Below, piece by piece: positions 22,320-35,730 of a stretch of DNA of 64,000 nt. The position numbers were made by a program, and so were the translations under genes. The notes below the pieces were generated by a model. It was not told the origin of the DNA and ran no database searches. It worked only from the letters and a program-made list of their open reading frames with translations. The DNA is from Orthonyx spaldingii. Its lineage: Eukaryota > Chordata > Aves > Passeriformes > Orthonychidae. Location: NCBI GenBank assembly GCA_013397795.1, contig VZTJ01003847.1:831905-895904 (forward strand), given 5' to 3'. Within the stretch, counting starts at the first letter, position 1. Each line of letters starts with the position of its first letter.

Positions 22320-22740
22320 CACCTAAGGGAATCCACTTATGACTCTATTACCCAGTAAATTAGCAGAGTGGTTCAGTCAGGTATATTTATCATGAAGAGA
22401 ACTGAAGATAATTAATACACTGCATTGAATGCAAATTGCACCCACAGCACTTATCTCATTTTCAATTAGCACAAATGTTACAGCACTGCAGGCTTGTTAT
22501 GGTTTTACCATGGGCTGGGTAATTAATTTCTGTGAGCTACATATCAGACACCTGATAATGCCGTTTATTAATAAATGTCACCCCAGGTATCTGTTAGGAG
22601 AGGTAAATAAATTAAATGTTCAGTTGTCTGCCCTGTGCAAATCTATTCTTACACCTCATTGCATCTTTTCACTTGTTTGTTTATCAAGGAGAATGACTGC
22701 TGAGATTACAATGGCAAACAAAGGAATATGAGGAACAATA
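22320..22740. promoter_or_regulatory. Strong enhancer-like block, TAAT-rich
   Basis: About 420 bases of complex, repeat-free sequence hold many ATTA/TAAT cores (GATAATTAATAC, GGGTAATTAATTTC, TTTATTAATAAATG), octamer-like ATGCAAAT, and evenly mixed composition. Of the AT-rich blocks in the window this looks most like a conserved developmental enhancer. A 100-codon open frame overlaps but shows no domain. Confidence 0.35.
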
Positions 22741-25399
22741 ATCCACACCCCAAAGCGATGTTTCTCTCACCACTGGTGATGGCAGGAGCCATGTCACTGT
22801 GTCTCCCTCCTGCCTGGGGACATGGCTGTGGGTCACTGAGGTGACCTCTCTTCAGGGCTGCCCAGGACCCATGAGAGCAGAAAAGCTGAAGTGCCCCCCA
22901 AATTCTCACTTTCAAGGAATTTGCCGATCACTTATTGGTGTATATTTCTGTCTGTAACTCTGTCCCTCAGAACATTCAACTGCCACTCGAGCCAACACCC
23001 ACAGAGCTGCCTGTGGCAATTGTGCTCATCAGCTCCTGAGGAGATTCAGGTTTGTGTTTTTCACTTTCCTTCCAAAACTTCAGAAAAGGAGGGTGGGGTT
23101 GGGTGAACCTGCTGTCGTGTCCCTACCCCAGCGTGACCATGGCCCCTGGTGGAGGTGAGGGCCCCTCCAGTTGCCTGAGGGTCGGGTGCAGCAGGGCATG
23201 GACTATGGAAGGGATTTTTGGAGATCTCTCCTCAAGGAGGAAAAAAAAAAAAAAAGATTAAAGGGAGAATGAAACAGCTGTGTGCTCTCTACTCTGTTCC
23301 AGATTTTGGGAAAAGAGGGGAGCAGGAGGTGGTGGGATTCTGACAGCACAGCGGTGGCCCTTATGCAGGGATATGAGAAGGTCAGGAAGCCCCATCTCCC
23401 CCAGACCCTGAGCTTTCTTCTGCTCAGTGGGTAGATCATATCTGGCAAACTTTCTGGCCAACTCCTGTTTTGCAAAGTTTCAACACAGGTCTTGTCACCT
23501 TTGCCAGAAAAGGTCCTTAGGTCTTTTTTTTCCCCTCTCATTTGATTTTGAAATTTCAGCAAGCCATACTAACAAAAACAGTTGAAAACACTCCAGCTAA
23601 TATGAACTTTGGTGATCCTTCTCCCCAAGGAAGACCACAAGCAGGTAGCTGCAGTTGCTTGAAGCAAGCTTTGCATAATCCGTCTTAGATCATGTTAGCC
23701 TGATTAAATTAACACAACCTCCATTCTGTGAGTGCAATTTAGTTGATAGAAAGATGTTTTATGGTAGTGATTTCTTACTTACAAGTAAATTTATACTGTA
23801 TGACTACTCTGTTCTGGTGTACATTAGGAGTTGTACTAGTTTGAATATTATGGCAAAATAAATATGTCTAACTGACCATTATATTGGTAGAAATCTGAGT
23901 ATGGAACAAGTGTCGACCTTTCTTGAAAGTAAACAGTATTTACAGAAAAAAAGTAGGTGCAATACAACACTCAGTTTCCCCAATATAAACATATTTAGGA
24001 AGAACCACATTATGAGTGACTTGTAAGTTAGCTGTGGGGAAAAAACCTGTGGGGAAGAACAAGAGACTGTTGCCACAATAACTTAATCAGTGTGAATTTC
24101 AGTGAAAAGTGCTTTTAAGCAAAGTGCTTTCATCCCTTATGCAGATCTTCATTACATTTACAAGTTTTTGTACTGTAAATAATTTCCGTGTGCTTCCTGG
24201 TAGCGTGACTCCCATCTTACTATCATCTGCTGTGATTGTTTCAGATTTCAGAACTCAGCTATAGCTCAGTACTTGAAGATGGGATTTACAATAATGTTTT
24301 AAAAATACTGCAGCACTTGAAAAATCAATTTTAAAAAGCCTTATTTGGATTAAAGTTCATACTTCAGAGAAGAACACATGATTTTAAAGGCCAAATGACC
24401 TGCTAACATCCTTTAAAACCATGTTTAATATTCTGAGAAGAATGTATAAACTCTCAGTTTAAATAACTATAATATCCATTCTAAGGAACTGGCAAGGTAT
24501 AGAATTAATGCAAATTCCTTATTTGAACTGGAACAATATTTGCAATAAAAATAGAAATAGTGAATGCAATATGAGTGAGATCTGGTTTCTTTCCAGTCAG
24601 ATTCAGGCTAACTCCCAGGCACGACAGGTCTGACATGGACTCCTGACCCAAGTGTGTGCCCTGCACACTGGTTCCCCCTGGCTGGCCACCTTTCCCTGTG
24701 AGGGGTAGCACAGCTGCTACCGGGGTCATGCCAAGCCATGCCCACCAAGCTTTGGCTTGGCTGGTGGGACTAGTGCTACCTGCAAAGAGAAGTTCTCATG
24801 GGGAACAGGCATGGTGCAAAACGTTTTTCTAGTGGAACCATGCAGCACAACTAAGGAGACTTTACAGGGAGAGAGGCCTAGGAAAGGGTTGTTGGTGGCT
24901 GAGGTCAGTATTACTGGTGGGGAATGAGCTCATGTGGGTCATCCCCACAGCAGCCAGCTCCCTGCACCATACAGTGAGCCTTGTACCTGTTCATCAGGTG
25001 CTCATTGATTCCCTTTCCCACGTTCCTGCCAAGGGAGAAGTGGATGTAAATGGAGCATCTCGTTTCTGTGCTTCTGATGTTATTATTTATGCAAGTCAAA
25101 TGTGCTGTATGATGGAGGGGAAGTTTGGAGAAGGTTTGAATTCCCTGATGGTGTTCACTCCACAGGCTGAGGGCTCTGGACAGATGTGTGTGATTCTTTC
25201 TGCAGAGAGCTCATAGGGCCAGTAGAGTGAATCTATCCAACGTTTCCTTCGCTGCAGCTTCATACAGTGTTAGATGTGATGAGGATAAGAACGAAGACCA
25301 TGAACTCAATTAGGAATTCCACAGGAAGCTGGTGCCAGGCCCAATGCCAGGTTTGATAGGCCTTTGTCACTGAAGAGATGCATTGCAGCAGTAAATGAA
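22741..25399. other. Intergenic, no gene seen
   Basis: Mixed unique sequence. An A15 run is at 23240-23254. The segment at about 24590-25300 is GC-richer and may include unrecognised 3' sequence of the LINE that follows on the opposite strand. Confidence 0.45.
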
Positions 25400-26275
25400 G
25401 TTTCCTTAGCGTGACTGGTGCGTGTTTGCATATTTCAAATTACTATAGTCCAGCTGACAAGTGACATAGCCATGAATAATGGAGACAAGGTCATCACCTG
25501 CCTGGGTGGCACAGAGCCTCCTAACCAATGGAAAAGAAGTGTTTCTTGCAGAGGTTGCCATGGGAAAACTTAGCATCGGTAGCAAATCCAAGAGCACACC
25601 TAAATTATGAAACCAACACATCACTTGTGGAAATACACCAACCAGCCAGGCATAGTGCACTCAAGTGCACACAAGCTCTTAGAGATGCTTTCCTGTCTCC
25701 CATCTGTCCTACCTCTGCTTTGCTCAAATTTAACCAGCTGCTTTTCTTTCACTGCCATGGTGGTGGTAGCAGTTTGTGCATATACAGTGAAATTTAGGTG
25801 TAGCTGTATTTCACCTGGCCTTTGCCAGCAATGCAGTCCATGCCATATCACTCAGCAGCTTCGTGTAGAAACAGGGAGGCACCACAAAGGATACAGATCA
25901 GGAGTCCACAGGAGAGAGGAGTGTAGTGCTGGAAACAACACTTCTTCACAAGTCACAAGGTGGGTACCGGCAGGAATGATTCAAAATAATTTTAGTGCAT
26001 TACCCTGGACTTCTGCCACCCTTTAGGCAAGACAGCAATATCTCATGGTTAATGCAGAAGTCAAGGAGGATGAGGATGGATGCCTGCCCTCTCTCCACTG
26101 ACAGGAGGGCATCATCCATCAATGCCACTTGAATAGCTCCAGTTCCACGTCCTGGCTTGAATCCAGACTGTGACAGATCTAAAAGATTCACCTTTAACAG
26201 GTTTAGTTGAAGCTGCCCTTTGGCTAGAAGCCATAGGAACTTTTCTGGTAATTGGGAACCCTCTTGGATATTGGT
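25400..26275 (-). mobile_element. Ancient CR1/L2-clade LINE reverse transcriptase remnant
   Basis: Read on the - strand, about 26270-26000 encodes QLPEKFLWLLAKGQLQLN, then LLDLSQSGFKPGRGTGAIQV, then SILILLDFCINHEILLSCL. This is the order of non-LTR reverse transcriptases of the CR1/L2 group (QSGFRPG..T block, then LLVLLDLSAAFDTVDH..LL). A later block at about 25615-25410 reads HNLGVLLD, then DDLVSIIHGYVTCQLDYSN, matching the C-terminal LGVLLD and DLA.VIH..VTSRLDYCN landmarks. The catalytic F in FD is changed and the frame is broken between blocks, so it is dead. The degree of decay points to an insertion predating birds. Confidence 0.8.
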
Positions 26276-28132
26276 TAGGAAGAACTCATGTCCACAGGGT
26301 AGGTTTCCTCAAGGCTAGGTCTGTTCCCAACATATTGGTAGTTCCCCAGTTGGTGTTCCCATCTTCCCTCTTTCAAGACTTTGACCTTCTGGGTTGGGCT
26401 CTGGAACAATCTTGGGCAGTTGGCAGCATGAGAAAGCCAGACAACATTGCTGGGTTAAATCCAGGGCAAGAATGAGCTCTGAGGTGCAGTCACTGCAGCC
26501 AAAAGCCCTATCCTGTCAACACACTGGTAAACACTTGTTCCTCTGATCAAAGGGGTGAGAGCACTTTCTAGGATTTTAAAGTGAAGATAACTTTGGCCAT
26601 ATGTAAAAGAATGCCCACTTGTCCACTGCAGTTTGCCCCAGCGTGCAGCACACTGAGCTGTTCTCGCTCTGCTTGGTTGCTGTGGAGGCTGGGTGAGCCC
26701 AGAGCTGTCGTGCCTCTGTGCAGATCAGTATGTGCTGAAGTGCCTCAGGAAGAGAATTACTGAAAAGAGAAAGTCTATTAGCTGTCTCATTTGAGCTCCC
26801 TGTGATTATCTGTGTCTACGTGTAAGATTTCTTTTGGCTCCTTGGTTTCTTCTGGCTGTCAGTACTGTAATGGAGGTCCATGGGAGTGGTTACTGTGTAC
26901 CATCAGGTTAGACCAAAGGCACTTAGCACTGAACAAAAATAAACAGGAATAGCCTGAATATGCAACAACTTTTTCCTTCCTACCTTATGGATCAATGTCA
27001 AAACCTTTAAGTCTTTATGTCTGAGTAGTTTTTCTGCAGCTATGTGTTAATTATGTGTTTATATTCTTACAAATGCGGATTTACATTTACCTGTGTTTCA
27101 AGATGATTAGTGGGTACCAAGCAACTGATTACACTTGCAGCCAATCCTGTGCCATTAACAGTGAAAAACGGCAGGCACTGTTGTTTCAAATCTCATTTGG
27201 TTTGGCAAGGCTATGATGGTAAAAAATAACAGCTAAATCAATTGCTTGAATATACAGGGTTTTTTCACCTTCAGGCATTTTTATCAGCACAGCTTTGATG
27301 AATATCTGTACACTGACTGGCATTTTCCTATTGCCATTAGAGAAAATTTAATAGGTTGTTCACTATTTTTCTCCAAGAGGTGGATTTTGGAGAATTAAAA
27401 AAAATATAATTACCTAATATTTATGTTTAGAGGAAGTCAGTTTATGTTGATGATCCTCATATTTGACCCAGAATGTGAAGACTTATTTGAAAGGATCTGT
27501 GATCTATTTAGTTTTCTAAATTACAATGCTATGTTTATTTTTATTTAACAAACAAAAATTCCAGTGAAGTATTGTTTGCCCCATTACAAAGAGGTCAGAG
27601 CTCACAATAAGCACATGTAAGGAAGGTAAACTAATATTAGCTGGCAGAGGAGAGGGTCAAATCTTTAATCTGAAACTGAGTTCTTGGTTAAAACATGCAG
27701 TTTTCTGTCAAACAAAGAGAGTAATAAATTTTTGCTGCTTGTAGTGATTTGTTTCAATTGGGGGAAAAAAGTAAAAAAAAGTACCCAAAAAATCTGTTTC
27801 ATTTCAGCATTTCTAAACATTCCAACATGTTCTACATTGAAATACTTTCATTTCACTACTACAAATGTTATTTAATTTTCAAAATTACTTGCAGCTTACT
27901 TAAAAAAAGGAAAATGAAAGAGATGAAATATAAATGAAACTGTGTTTGTTGGAGTGAATAAATTTTTTTGCTGGAATGGCATAATTTGCCAAAATTTTTT
28001 TTTTTACTAATGCTTTTTTTTTTTTTTTTTAAACAAATAAAAACTTCTGGAAACTTATTTTGGATCAATGCATCTAATGATTAAATATTATCTTTTGATT
28101 TGTCTTTGATTTGATTTGACTGCTTATAGCAG
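26276..28132. other. Intergenic, no gene seen
   Basis: Unique sequence, increasingly AT-rich to the right with A- and T-runs around 27960-28030. More 5' LINE sequence could lie just right of 26275 but I cannot recognise it. Confidence 0.45.
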
Positions 28133-28218
28133 CTCGAACAAATCTTGAAGGAAGAAATGTCAATTTCAAGTTTCTCCGTTCCCAGAAACAGACAGAATGT
28201 CCTGATTATTGGAACAAG
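28133..28218 (+). other. Exon-like unit (86 bp), unknown
   Basis: The acceptor-like GCTTATAGCAG (AG at 28131-28132) and donor-like AACAAG/GTAGGA (GT at 28219) bound 86 bases that are open in two of three frames. One frame reads RTNLEGRNVNFKFLR and continues to YWNK. I do not recognise the peptide. A non-coding RNA exon, a fragment of an old pseudogene or chance are all possible. Confidence 0.2.
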
Positions 28219-28689
28219 GTAGGAGATTCAAAGGACTTTGCTTTCTCTGGGGTCAGGAACTTTGGAGTTTAAGCTTGCTACCATGAAAGTCAATGGAAAA
28301 ATATGTGTGCAGGATCTGTCCCATTGTAACTAACCCTGGCAATCAGAAAGTCTACAGACCGAGGTATTTCCCTGGGCTTGTTGCTAATGAATCTGTGGTA
28401 TGAGAAAATTACCTTGACCCTGTAGTATGCGCACTTCTTTCCTATTGTCAATGCTTTTAAGGTCCTTGCAATCCTGCTCAGTGCTGTAGACATCACACTT
28501 CACCACCTAAGGAGTTTTTTTGGTAATCTTTGCTCTAACAAGGAAGCAAAGGTTGTTATGAGCAAAGACAAGGGTGGGGATGGGGAGGTTTTCAATCAGC
28601 AAGTGATCTGAGAATAAAGAAAGGTTACCTGTTTGTTTGTCAACAGGATGAAGTAAATAAGTTAAAAAAATCAGAGACACCAGTCAAAG
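28219..28689. other. Intergenic, no gene seen
   Basis: Unique mixed sequence without coding or repeat signal. Confidence 0.45.
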
Positions 28690-28990
28690 GCAATCAAATA
28701 TGTATTTAATTAAAGCAAACATAAAAATTAAAGTTACATGTTGAATCAATAAACAGCACTTTTTTCTACATGCATTTTGAACAAGACAGATCAGAATCTT
28801 GCATGATGAAGACATAATGTGTCATAATAATTAGGAACACAGACAAAAGAACAGCTAATCAACATGCAAATTTATGCAGTTCTGGCGATTCAGATGAGGC
28901 AGATTTCTACCTCTTTTTTTGCTTGATTCATCTTCATTGCTAATCATCTGAAGGCTGCCAAATGTTCACTGACACTAATGTATTATAGGT
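28690..28990. promoter_or_regulatory. Candidate conserved non-coding block, TAAT-rich
   Basis: Repeat-free sequence with clustered TTAATTAAAG, ATAATAATTAGG, GCTAATC and ATGCAAAT words. It looks like a homeodomain/POU-bound developmental enhancer, but only by texture. Confidence 0.28.
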
Positions 28991-31900
28991 CAAGAGAGGC
29001 AGGTCTTCACCTATTACCCCCACAAACAATATGCTTTCCTTCCCTGTTTCCTCTTCAGGATTTTCAGCAATTACTGCCAGATGCAATCAGACTCCTTGAA
29101 TAGGAGCAACTGGGGCTTGTTTGTGGCTTGGATTCATTAGAATCAGGAGGATGAAGAAAGGAATAAATTACTTAATTGCACAAAAAAGTTGCAGCCAAAG
29201 TGATGGTGAGAGAAGCTGATTGTGTAGTTGCGTATTAGGCCACTCTTGGAATGGAGGATCTTAGAATAGCTGGTAGTTTGGCCTTCCTGATTCAGACAGA
29301 TTTGGGTGTCCTCCAAAACAGATGGCTCCACACACCATCTATTCTTCTCTTTGTCAGGTTTTACCATTTATTTGATCTTGTTCATCTATGATGCTAGTTG
29401 TATTAGATGTAACACAAATATGCATTCAGATCATATCCATTTAGTCTTGCATCCCAACTTTTATTCTTTTAGCCTTGTTTGATGAGATGATCAAGTTGAA
29501 CAAAGCCCTTGTTGTCCTGTTCACGCACAACATCCATACATAAACCACCAAAACCCGTGACTAAAGCCTTGCACAGACAAATAATCCTCCTGTATCACAG
29601 GTTTTAAACGTTTATTTCTCCCCATTTTACCAAGCAGCCCCCAGCTCTGACAAATGATAACCAGACACAACAAATAGTTAATTTTTATTTGATCCCATAG
29701 AAGCAAACATTTGCATATGCCCAAACAAAATTGCCCCCCTCCCATCCTTATGCTGACACCCCTGTTCAGATATTCTCTTCAGGTTCCAGGCCATGTGTTA
29801 TGCTTGTGGGTGGTCTTAAGATCTTAAAGAAAAGCTTTGCTCTGTGAAGTCATGCAGCACTGTATGTAATTAAGAGCCTTTTCTTCCTTTTATTTTTTTT
29901 CCCTAACCCCCTCTATGTTTCCCGATTTCATTGTTGTTGCGAATGATCAACACTTTGTGGAAGAGTTGCCTTTCAGGTAATGGTTGACATTAACTTTGTA
30001 AAAATGAGATGTGTGGTTAGGGATTCACTTCCCGGTGTCCTGCTGAGCACGGTGCTGTGCCGCAGTGCTGCTCACTCACAGGGGCTGCAGCAGGGTCACA
30101 CGTCCTTCTGACGGCTGGGTCTGAAGTGTGTGCTGCTCTCTGTGTATTTATAGGGCAGCCCTGGCAGCTGCTACAGGTCTTTCATCTGCAGGAGTTGGGG
30201 TGTCCCTTATTTGCCCCATTATTGTGGGGATCTATAGTCAGCGAGGGGCAGGTCTTTATGTAGTATGACATGGTCCTGGATTACAATGAACTTTTAGGGT
30301 CTGTAGTCATTTATCTTTTGGCCCAACATCTGCTGCAGCCTGACAGATGCCCAGGAATGATACTTTACTCTGCAATCATGTTTAGGTCTTGAGTGCACAA
30401 CACAGGATTTTTGGGTACCTTTGAAGCCAAAACTGGAGACTGTAAAGGTCTTGAACATTTTTCGAAGTACAATGAAACACCCATAGGAATTGCAGTGCAG
30501 TTGTAATGCTGGAGGGAGAGCTCAAGCTCACAATTTCCAAGGAGGCAAACTGGAGACACACCTCTTGCCAAGGCTGGCATCTAACAACTGTTTGCATTGC
30601 CCCAGGGGGGCAGCTATCCCAAGGCACCTATCTTCTGTAGTCTTTTTAGAGGCCATGTGTTGATAAAAGTTCATGCAGATGGTGTGCCATTCAGACGGCA
30701 ACTTTTGGGACTGAAGTTGATGGAATTTTTAGGCCAGAATCCCTGTTGCACAGTTGCCGGTGTCCATCTTGTCCTCCCTGTCCTCCCCTCAACCCTCCAT
30801 AGAGCCCATGGCCCACTGTGGCTTTGGTCCCAAGGATTCTTTACTCCTTTCCCTGTGTGAGAGGGCAAGGAGCATCGTGCCCCTGGGGAGCAGTGGGGCC
30901 CAACTGATGGCTCCGCTTGCCTGGGGCAGGGCAAATCCTGTACCAGGATCATTTCCCCTTCCTGTCAGTGAAGACAGTGGGCTAGTTATGCTGGAAAGGC
31001 AAAAGTAATGCCCTGCTGCCTGCACTGCTTTCATTCCCATGAGCGAGTGTGGTTTTTTATTTGGGGTATTTCATAGGGCACCAGTGAATGCATTTTATTG
31101 CAAGTCTTGCAGGCTTAATTTTACTGCTGTGTCACTAGGGGGAGATTTTTGATGGCACAAATGCATTTAAGAGCTTACTCTCTTTTGAAAGTCAACAGGA
31201 GTTATACATCTAAATGGCCTTTGTATGTGAGGGAAATACTCGTGAAATGGGTAGGGCCCACATATCTGTTGCAAGTGATAAAGAAAGCCAGTGGGTGAGG
31301 CTACATTGAACTGGGTTTTTGTGGGGGTTTTTTGGGTTTTTTTTTTTTTTTGTTTTGTTTTTTAAATTGCCTTCACGTCCTTCATTTCTCACAGGCTGGG
31401 AATTGGTTTGTTACAAAGCATTGAGATACCTCATCTCCTCAGTCAAAATCCTCCTAGATAGTTTTGTGATAAGAAGACTGAGAAAATCCACACAAGGAAC
31501 TTGTCTTTGTACAGATGATACCTGGCTGCTTTTCTGTCTAAAGTTATAGAGATTCAAGAGCTGATGATGTCTTACAAAGGCTCCCTCTATCCAAGGGTCC
31601 CCTCAGAAAGGCGGGGGGAGATTTGCTTTGACAGGCTTTAAAGTCTGTGTAATCTCTTGCAGAATGGCCTTTGCTTTCACAGCTCCTCATGTTGCACCAT
31701 GTCCTGATTTCTACACTTGTATTTGTCGCTGAAACATTGCCTGTGCTTGGGTGAACAGTGCTCAGTCTGAGCAAGGGCTGCTCACTTTGGGTATTTACCA
31801 CTTTTTATTCTGTTGTGAAACTATCCCAATGCACAGAATATTATTGATAGCATCTGAGTGAGCGACTAAACTGTTTTGAATGGAAACACGAAGGAAAATG

Positions 31901-34614
31901 AAGGATGCAAATCAATACTCTTGTCTGCCTGGGAGTACAGAAGCACTGGCAAAGCTTTGGGCAAATAAAAGGCTACTTGTGTCAACACTGGTGAAATGGG
32001 TATGGACACAGTTGGAAGCAAAAGGTCTCTGCAATGTGCATGTTGTAAATGGTGCTTTAACTAGGTCTAAACACCTATGCTGGGCAGCTGTGGCTATCTG
32101 TATTTGCTGTTAGCAGTATTCCTTAAATGCTGCTGTTTCCTATCAGAGTAAGGCACAGGCGTAGAAAATGAACCTTTCTGTGCGGAATGAACATGTCCAT
32201 GGCAGACCACCATCCTTTCTATGTGTGAAAAATGGAGGTTAAAAAGGTTGCTGTCCTGTTGTATCAGGAGTGGCAGACGTCACCTGGCTGGTCTCTGAAG
32301 GCTCTTGAGGATCTTCTGCCGATTGGTGAACTCATTCGTTCTGACAGTCTACTACCTCCCTTGTTTTGACATATTTTCACTCTCCTCTTAATGTTTCCTG
32401 TTTTCATGAATCTTCCCCTTCTGCTGCATTTTCCTGTGTGTGTTTTTTTTCTCCCAGATGTTGTGGGGCTGGCTATTTCAGTAACTCTTTGCGCACTACA
32501 GAATTGAAAAAAAAAGGCAAGTGGAAAAACCCCACACTGGAATGATAGCGTATTTTCCATGCGCATGTCACACGCTGGCTGAAACATGTTCAACTGATAC
32601 GTTAAACATCTATCTAAAATACTGCTATACAAAGGGCTTAATTATTGTATCCATTCAGGGTATGAGTCGGCATCTGCTATTTCAAAAAGCAAGAGGCTCT
32701 TTTAAAATAGCAATGATTTGCTAGCAATGAGGGATTTAATATTTGTTCAGTGCTTGAACCTGTTTAGGCACAGGTTTGTTTGATATAGGTAGTTTACGAC
32801 TATGCACTTCTATGGAAAAACATGATGTACTTATTAAATGGCCAAAATACACAGGCATAGGGCAGGATATTTGAAGATGCACACAGCAGCTCTTATTCTA
32901 ACTTCTGAAAATCAGGTTATCTATTAAGGTGACTAACTATGTATTTTTGCACTTGAAAATATCAGCCTGCCTTATAGAGCTCAGCCATGCCAACTCTTTG
33001 CTTGCCAAAATAATTATATCTATATCCACGCAGACTTATCAGGATCAGGTTCTCTTCCTGTATGACATAGTTTATATGTAGTATATCCTTGTGCTAGTAT
33101 GTAGTGATTGCACTGGAAGCTGATTGGGATGAGCTCCTTAGTTTTATATACTTGTAATGCTTGTATTTGACAGCTCATTGCTGAAAACTTTGCAAAGGTA
33201 AATACATATAAGCCTGGGTCCTAAACTCCAGAGGTCTTGCCAATTTACCTCTGAGATTTACTTGCCATGAATATGTGTCAAGTCAAATTTCACATTGGAA
33301 AGGGATAACTAATGTAAAAACCCAGTTATTTGGAACTGACAGCAACTATCTTTGTCATAGTCTGTCAGTCTTCCCCTCAGTTCTGCAAGTGAACATTTTC
33401 TGAGTAAATGTCCTTGAAGCATGTTTCTTCCCCCACTTCACTCACTTTATGGGTGGATATCACTAGTTGAACCACTTGTAGAGTCTACAAGTACGCTTTG
33501 GAAGATCTTCTCCAAATCCCAATGGTTGGAGTAACCCTTTAACCAGTACATACATGCTTGGAAAATGTCTGTGGTAAATACCCTATTGTTCATCAAAAGA
33601 CGCAGGGTGTGAAAAGTGTGCTGCCTTTGAACAAGCTGAACAAGGTTGAGTCCACTGCTACTGGAATGTATTGTAAGGCTTGTCACATCCTTATGGCCAA
33701 CTGGATTCTCCGCATGCAATGTATGCAAAGTTTGACCCATGGTTCTGCTACTTCCCAGTGCATCTACTCCTGTTTAGAGAAGCTGTGTCTGGCCTAACCT
33801 CTCTGCCATTTCAGTAGCTTGGTAATGTCCTCAACTGAATATGGGCATAAATGACGCCTGAGAAAAACCTTACCACAAGACAAGGTCCCAGAATTTCTTA
33901 ATATTCTTCTTCTCTGGTCACTACTTGAGCTGCCCAGGGTGCTGAGGATCAGAGGTATTCAATCTATAAATGCAGTTAAATTCTTCACAGCAGAAACTTT
34001 CCCTTCACATGTGTTGTTGGTCGATGGTGACATTCAGTCCTTTGCCCATGGAGCTGGGAGCTGAATGCCAGAGAAGAGCCCCCAAGATGTGAGACACTGG
34101 TAATTGGTGACATGCAAAGCACTTCAGAGTGGCTTGCAGTGGGCCTGGCACAGAGGTAGAACACTTGGTAGATAGGATTTCAAAGTTCTTGATTTAAACC
34201 ATGTAACACATGGTTTTGGAGGATAATGGCAGTCTCCCAAAATCCCTTGTAACTTTTTTGTATTTTGGAAATGTCACCTGACACTGTCAAGTGATTGGGA
34301 TGCTATCAAGCAGTCACCTAATTCCTTTGCCAGATGGGCTTGTTGGATGAGTTAGGAAGTCCAGGGATTTGAACCCTTGATGGCAGCAAAGTCTTATTCT
34401 CTTTAAATGTATGTATAACATGTTTTCTATGCCCTCTTAAAAGACAATGGTACCTGGGATTCCTTTCAGATCCAGATGGAAAGCTTTTGTTAAAGGGAGT
34501 GGTAATGAGGCTTAGTAAGATTTGTTTTTTGTTAAGAAAAGATCATCTGGCTCTTGCTTTTGGAGCTGGTTGCTCATGAAGGTTTCTAATTCAGGGTCTT
34601 AATTTTTGTAAAGA
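28991..34614. other. Intergenic, no gene seen
   Basis: Long unique stretch. It includes a GC-richer patch at about 30010-31050 with overlapping short open frames, a G/T-rich low-complexity tract at 31314-31363 and a C/T-rich segment near 32440. The segment near 34360-34410 (GGGATTTGAACCC and following bases) faintly resembles the 3' end of a MIR SINE. No gene recognised. Confidence 0.45.
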
Positions 34615-34870
34615 GTGAATTACAAGAAGTCAGAAGAATGATGCGAAGAGCATTTAATAATGCACATTCACAAAGAAGTGGTGTAACTACATTAATTAGG
34701 CAAGTCTTGCGTAAAGATGCAATGTAATTATATATTTGAGACTGTTAATTAGGGAGCTACTTGGAAATTTCAGTGAATATTAAGGTAATTATACATAAAT
34801 ACTATAACCATTAAGACTGCACCCATAATGAAAGCAATAACTAATTACATAAATAACAGCATACTTATGT
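34615..34870. promoter_or_regulatory. Candidate conserved non-coding block, TAAT-rich
   Basis: Very dense TAAT/ATTA cores (ACATTAATTAGGC, CTGTTAATTAGGG, GGTAATTATAC, ACTAATTACATAAATAA) in non-repetitive sequence. A candidate homeodomain-bound enhancer of the desert. Confidence 0.3.
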
Positions 34871-35634
34871 TTTTACATTACCAATACCTAACAATACTTC
34901 CTCTCTTTCTCTGCTCTCTTTGCCATGCAAATGACAAAACTTCAATTTTTAATTCAGATATTCTTGCAAATTGTTGAGGAAACAATGAACTTTCCTCTTG
35001 CCCTCTTTCTCTAGAGAAGACTGGATAACAGGAGTTGTGCACACCTAGCAAGAAGACAGTCAAGCATACTGCACAGGTCTGCAGGTTATGTGCTGAGTTT
35101 TTGGTGGCAGCTCTTGGATTTCATACAATCTCAGGTCTGAGAAGTTTAATAAAGAAATTGTATAGCTGTAAGGATAATGTTTTAGACTGTTTAGGCAGCT
35201 TTGAGTGAATCGGTACTGAGGGTGAGGTGAATGGCTGTCATAGAAACTGTGCCTTGCATTTCATAGTGTTAGGCCTGTAGGCAAATGCCAGATCTTTACT
35301 AAAACATTTCTTACCATTTAGTTCTATCAGGGTTCGGGTTATCTGTGTGCTGTCACCTTCATGTTCACCTAGATCCATTGGCTTCCAGTGACAAGTGTGT
35401 CAACACTTACTATGCAGTGCACATTGCTATTGTTTTTCCAAGCTACCTCAACAAGGCTGTAACTCAGGCTTTTTACACTTTTAAGAACTATGATGCTGAG
35501 AGCTTTATATGAGGGGCAACCTTATTGACTCAGCTGAAAACCAGAATTATTGCATACTTGCCGAGTCAATGATAGTTTCTAGCAACTCTCATCGAAGGGT
35601 GTAAAAGGGTCTCAGAATGAGACTGTGATTATGT
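34871..35634. other. Intergenic, no gene seen
   Basis: Unique mixed sequence, no signals. Confidence 0.45.
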
Positions 35635-35730
35635 GTACTATAATGATGGAGATTTTACAGGTGGAGAAACTGAGGAACAAAGAGCTCAAATGACTTACCC
35701 AATGTCATGAAGAACATCCAGAGTCCCATT
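35635..35730 (+). repeat. MIR/CORE-SINE-like fragment
   Basis: GATTTTACAGGTGGAGAAAC, TGAGGAACAAAGAGCTCAAA and TGACTTACCCAATGTCATG follow the MIR order (TTTTACAGATGAGGAAACTG, AGGCACAGAGAG.TTAA.TGACTTGCCCAAGGTCA). The match is ordered over about 80 bases, which is more than chance would give. Confidence 0.65.
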
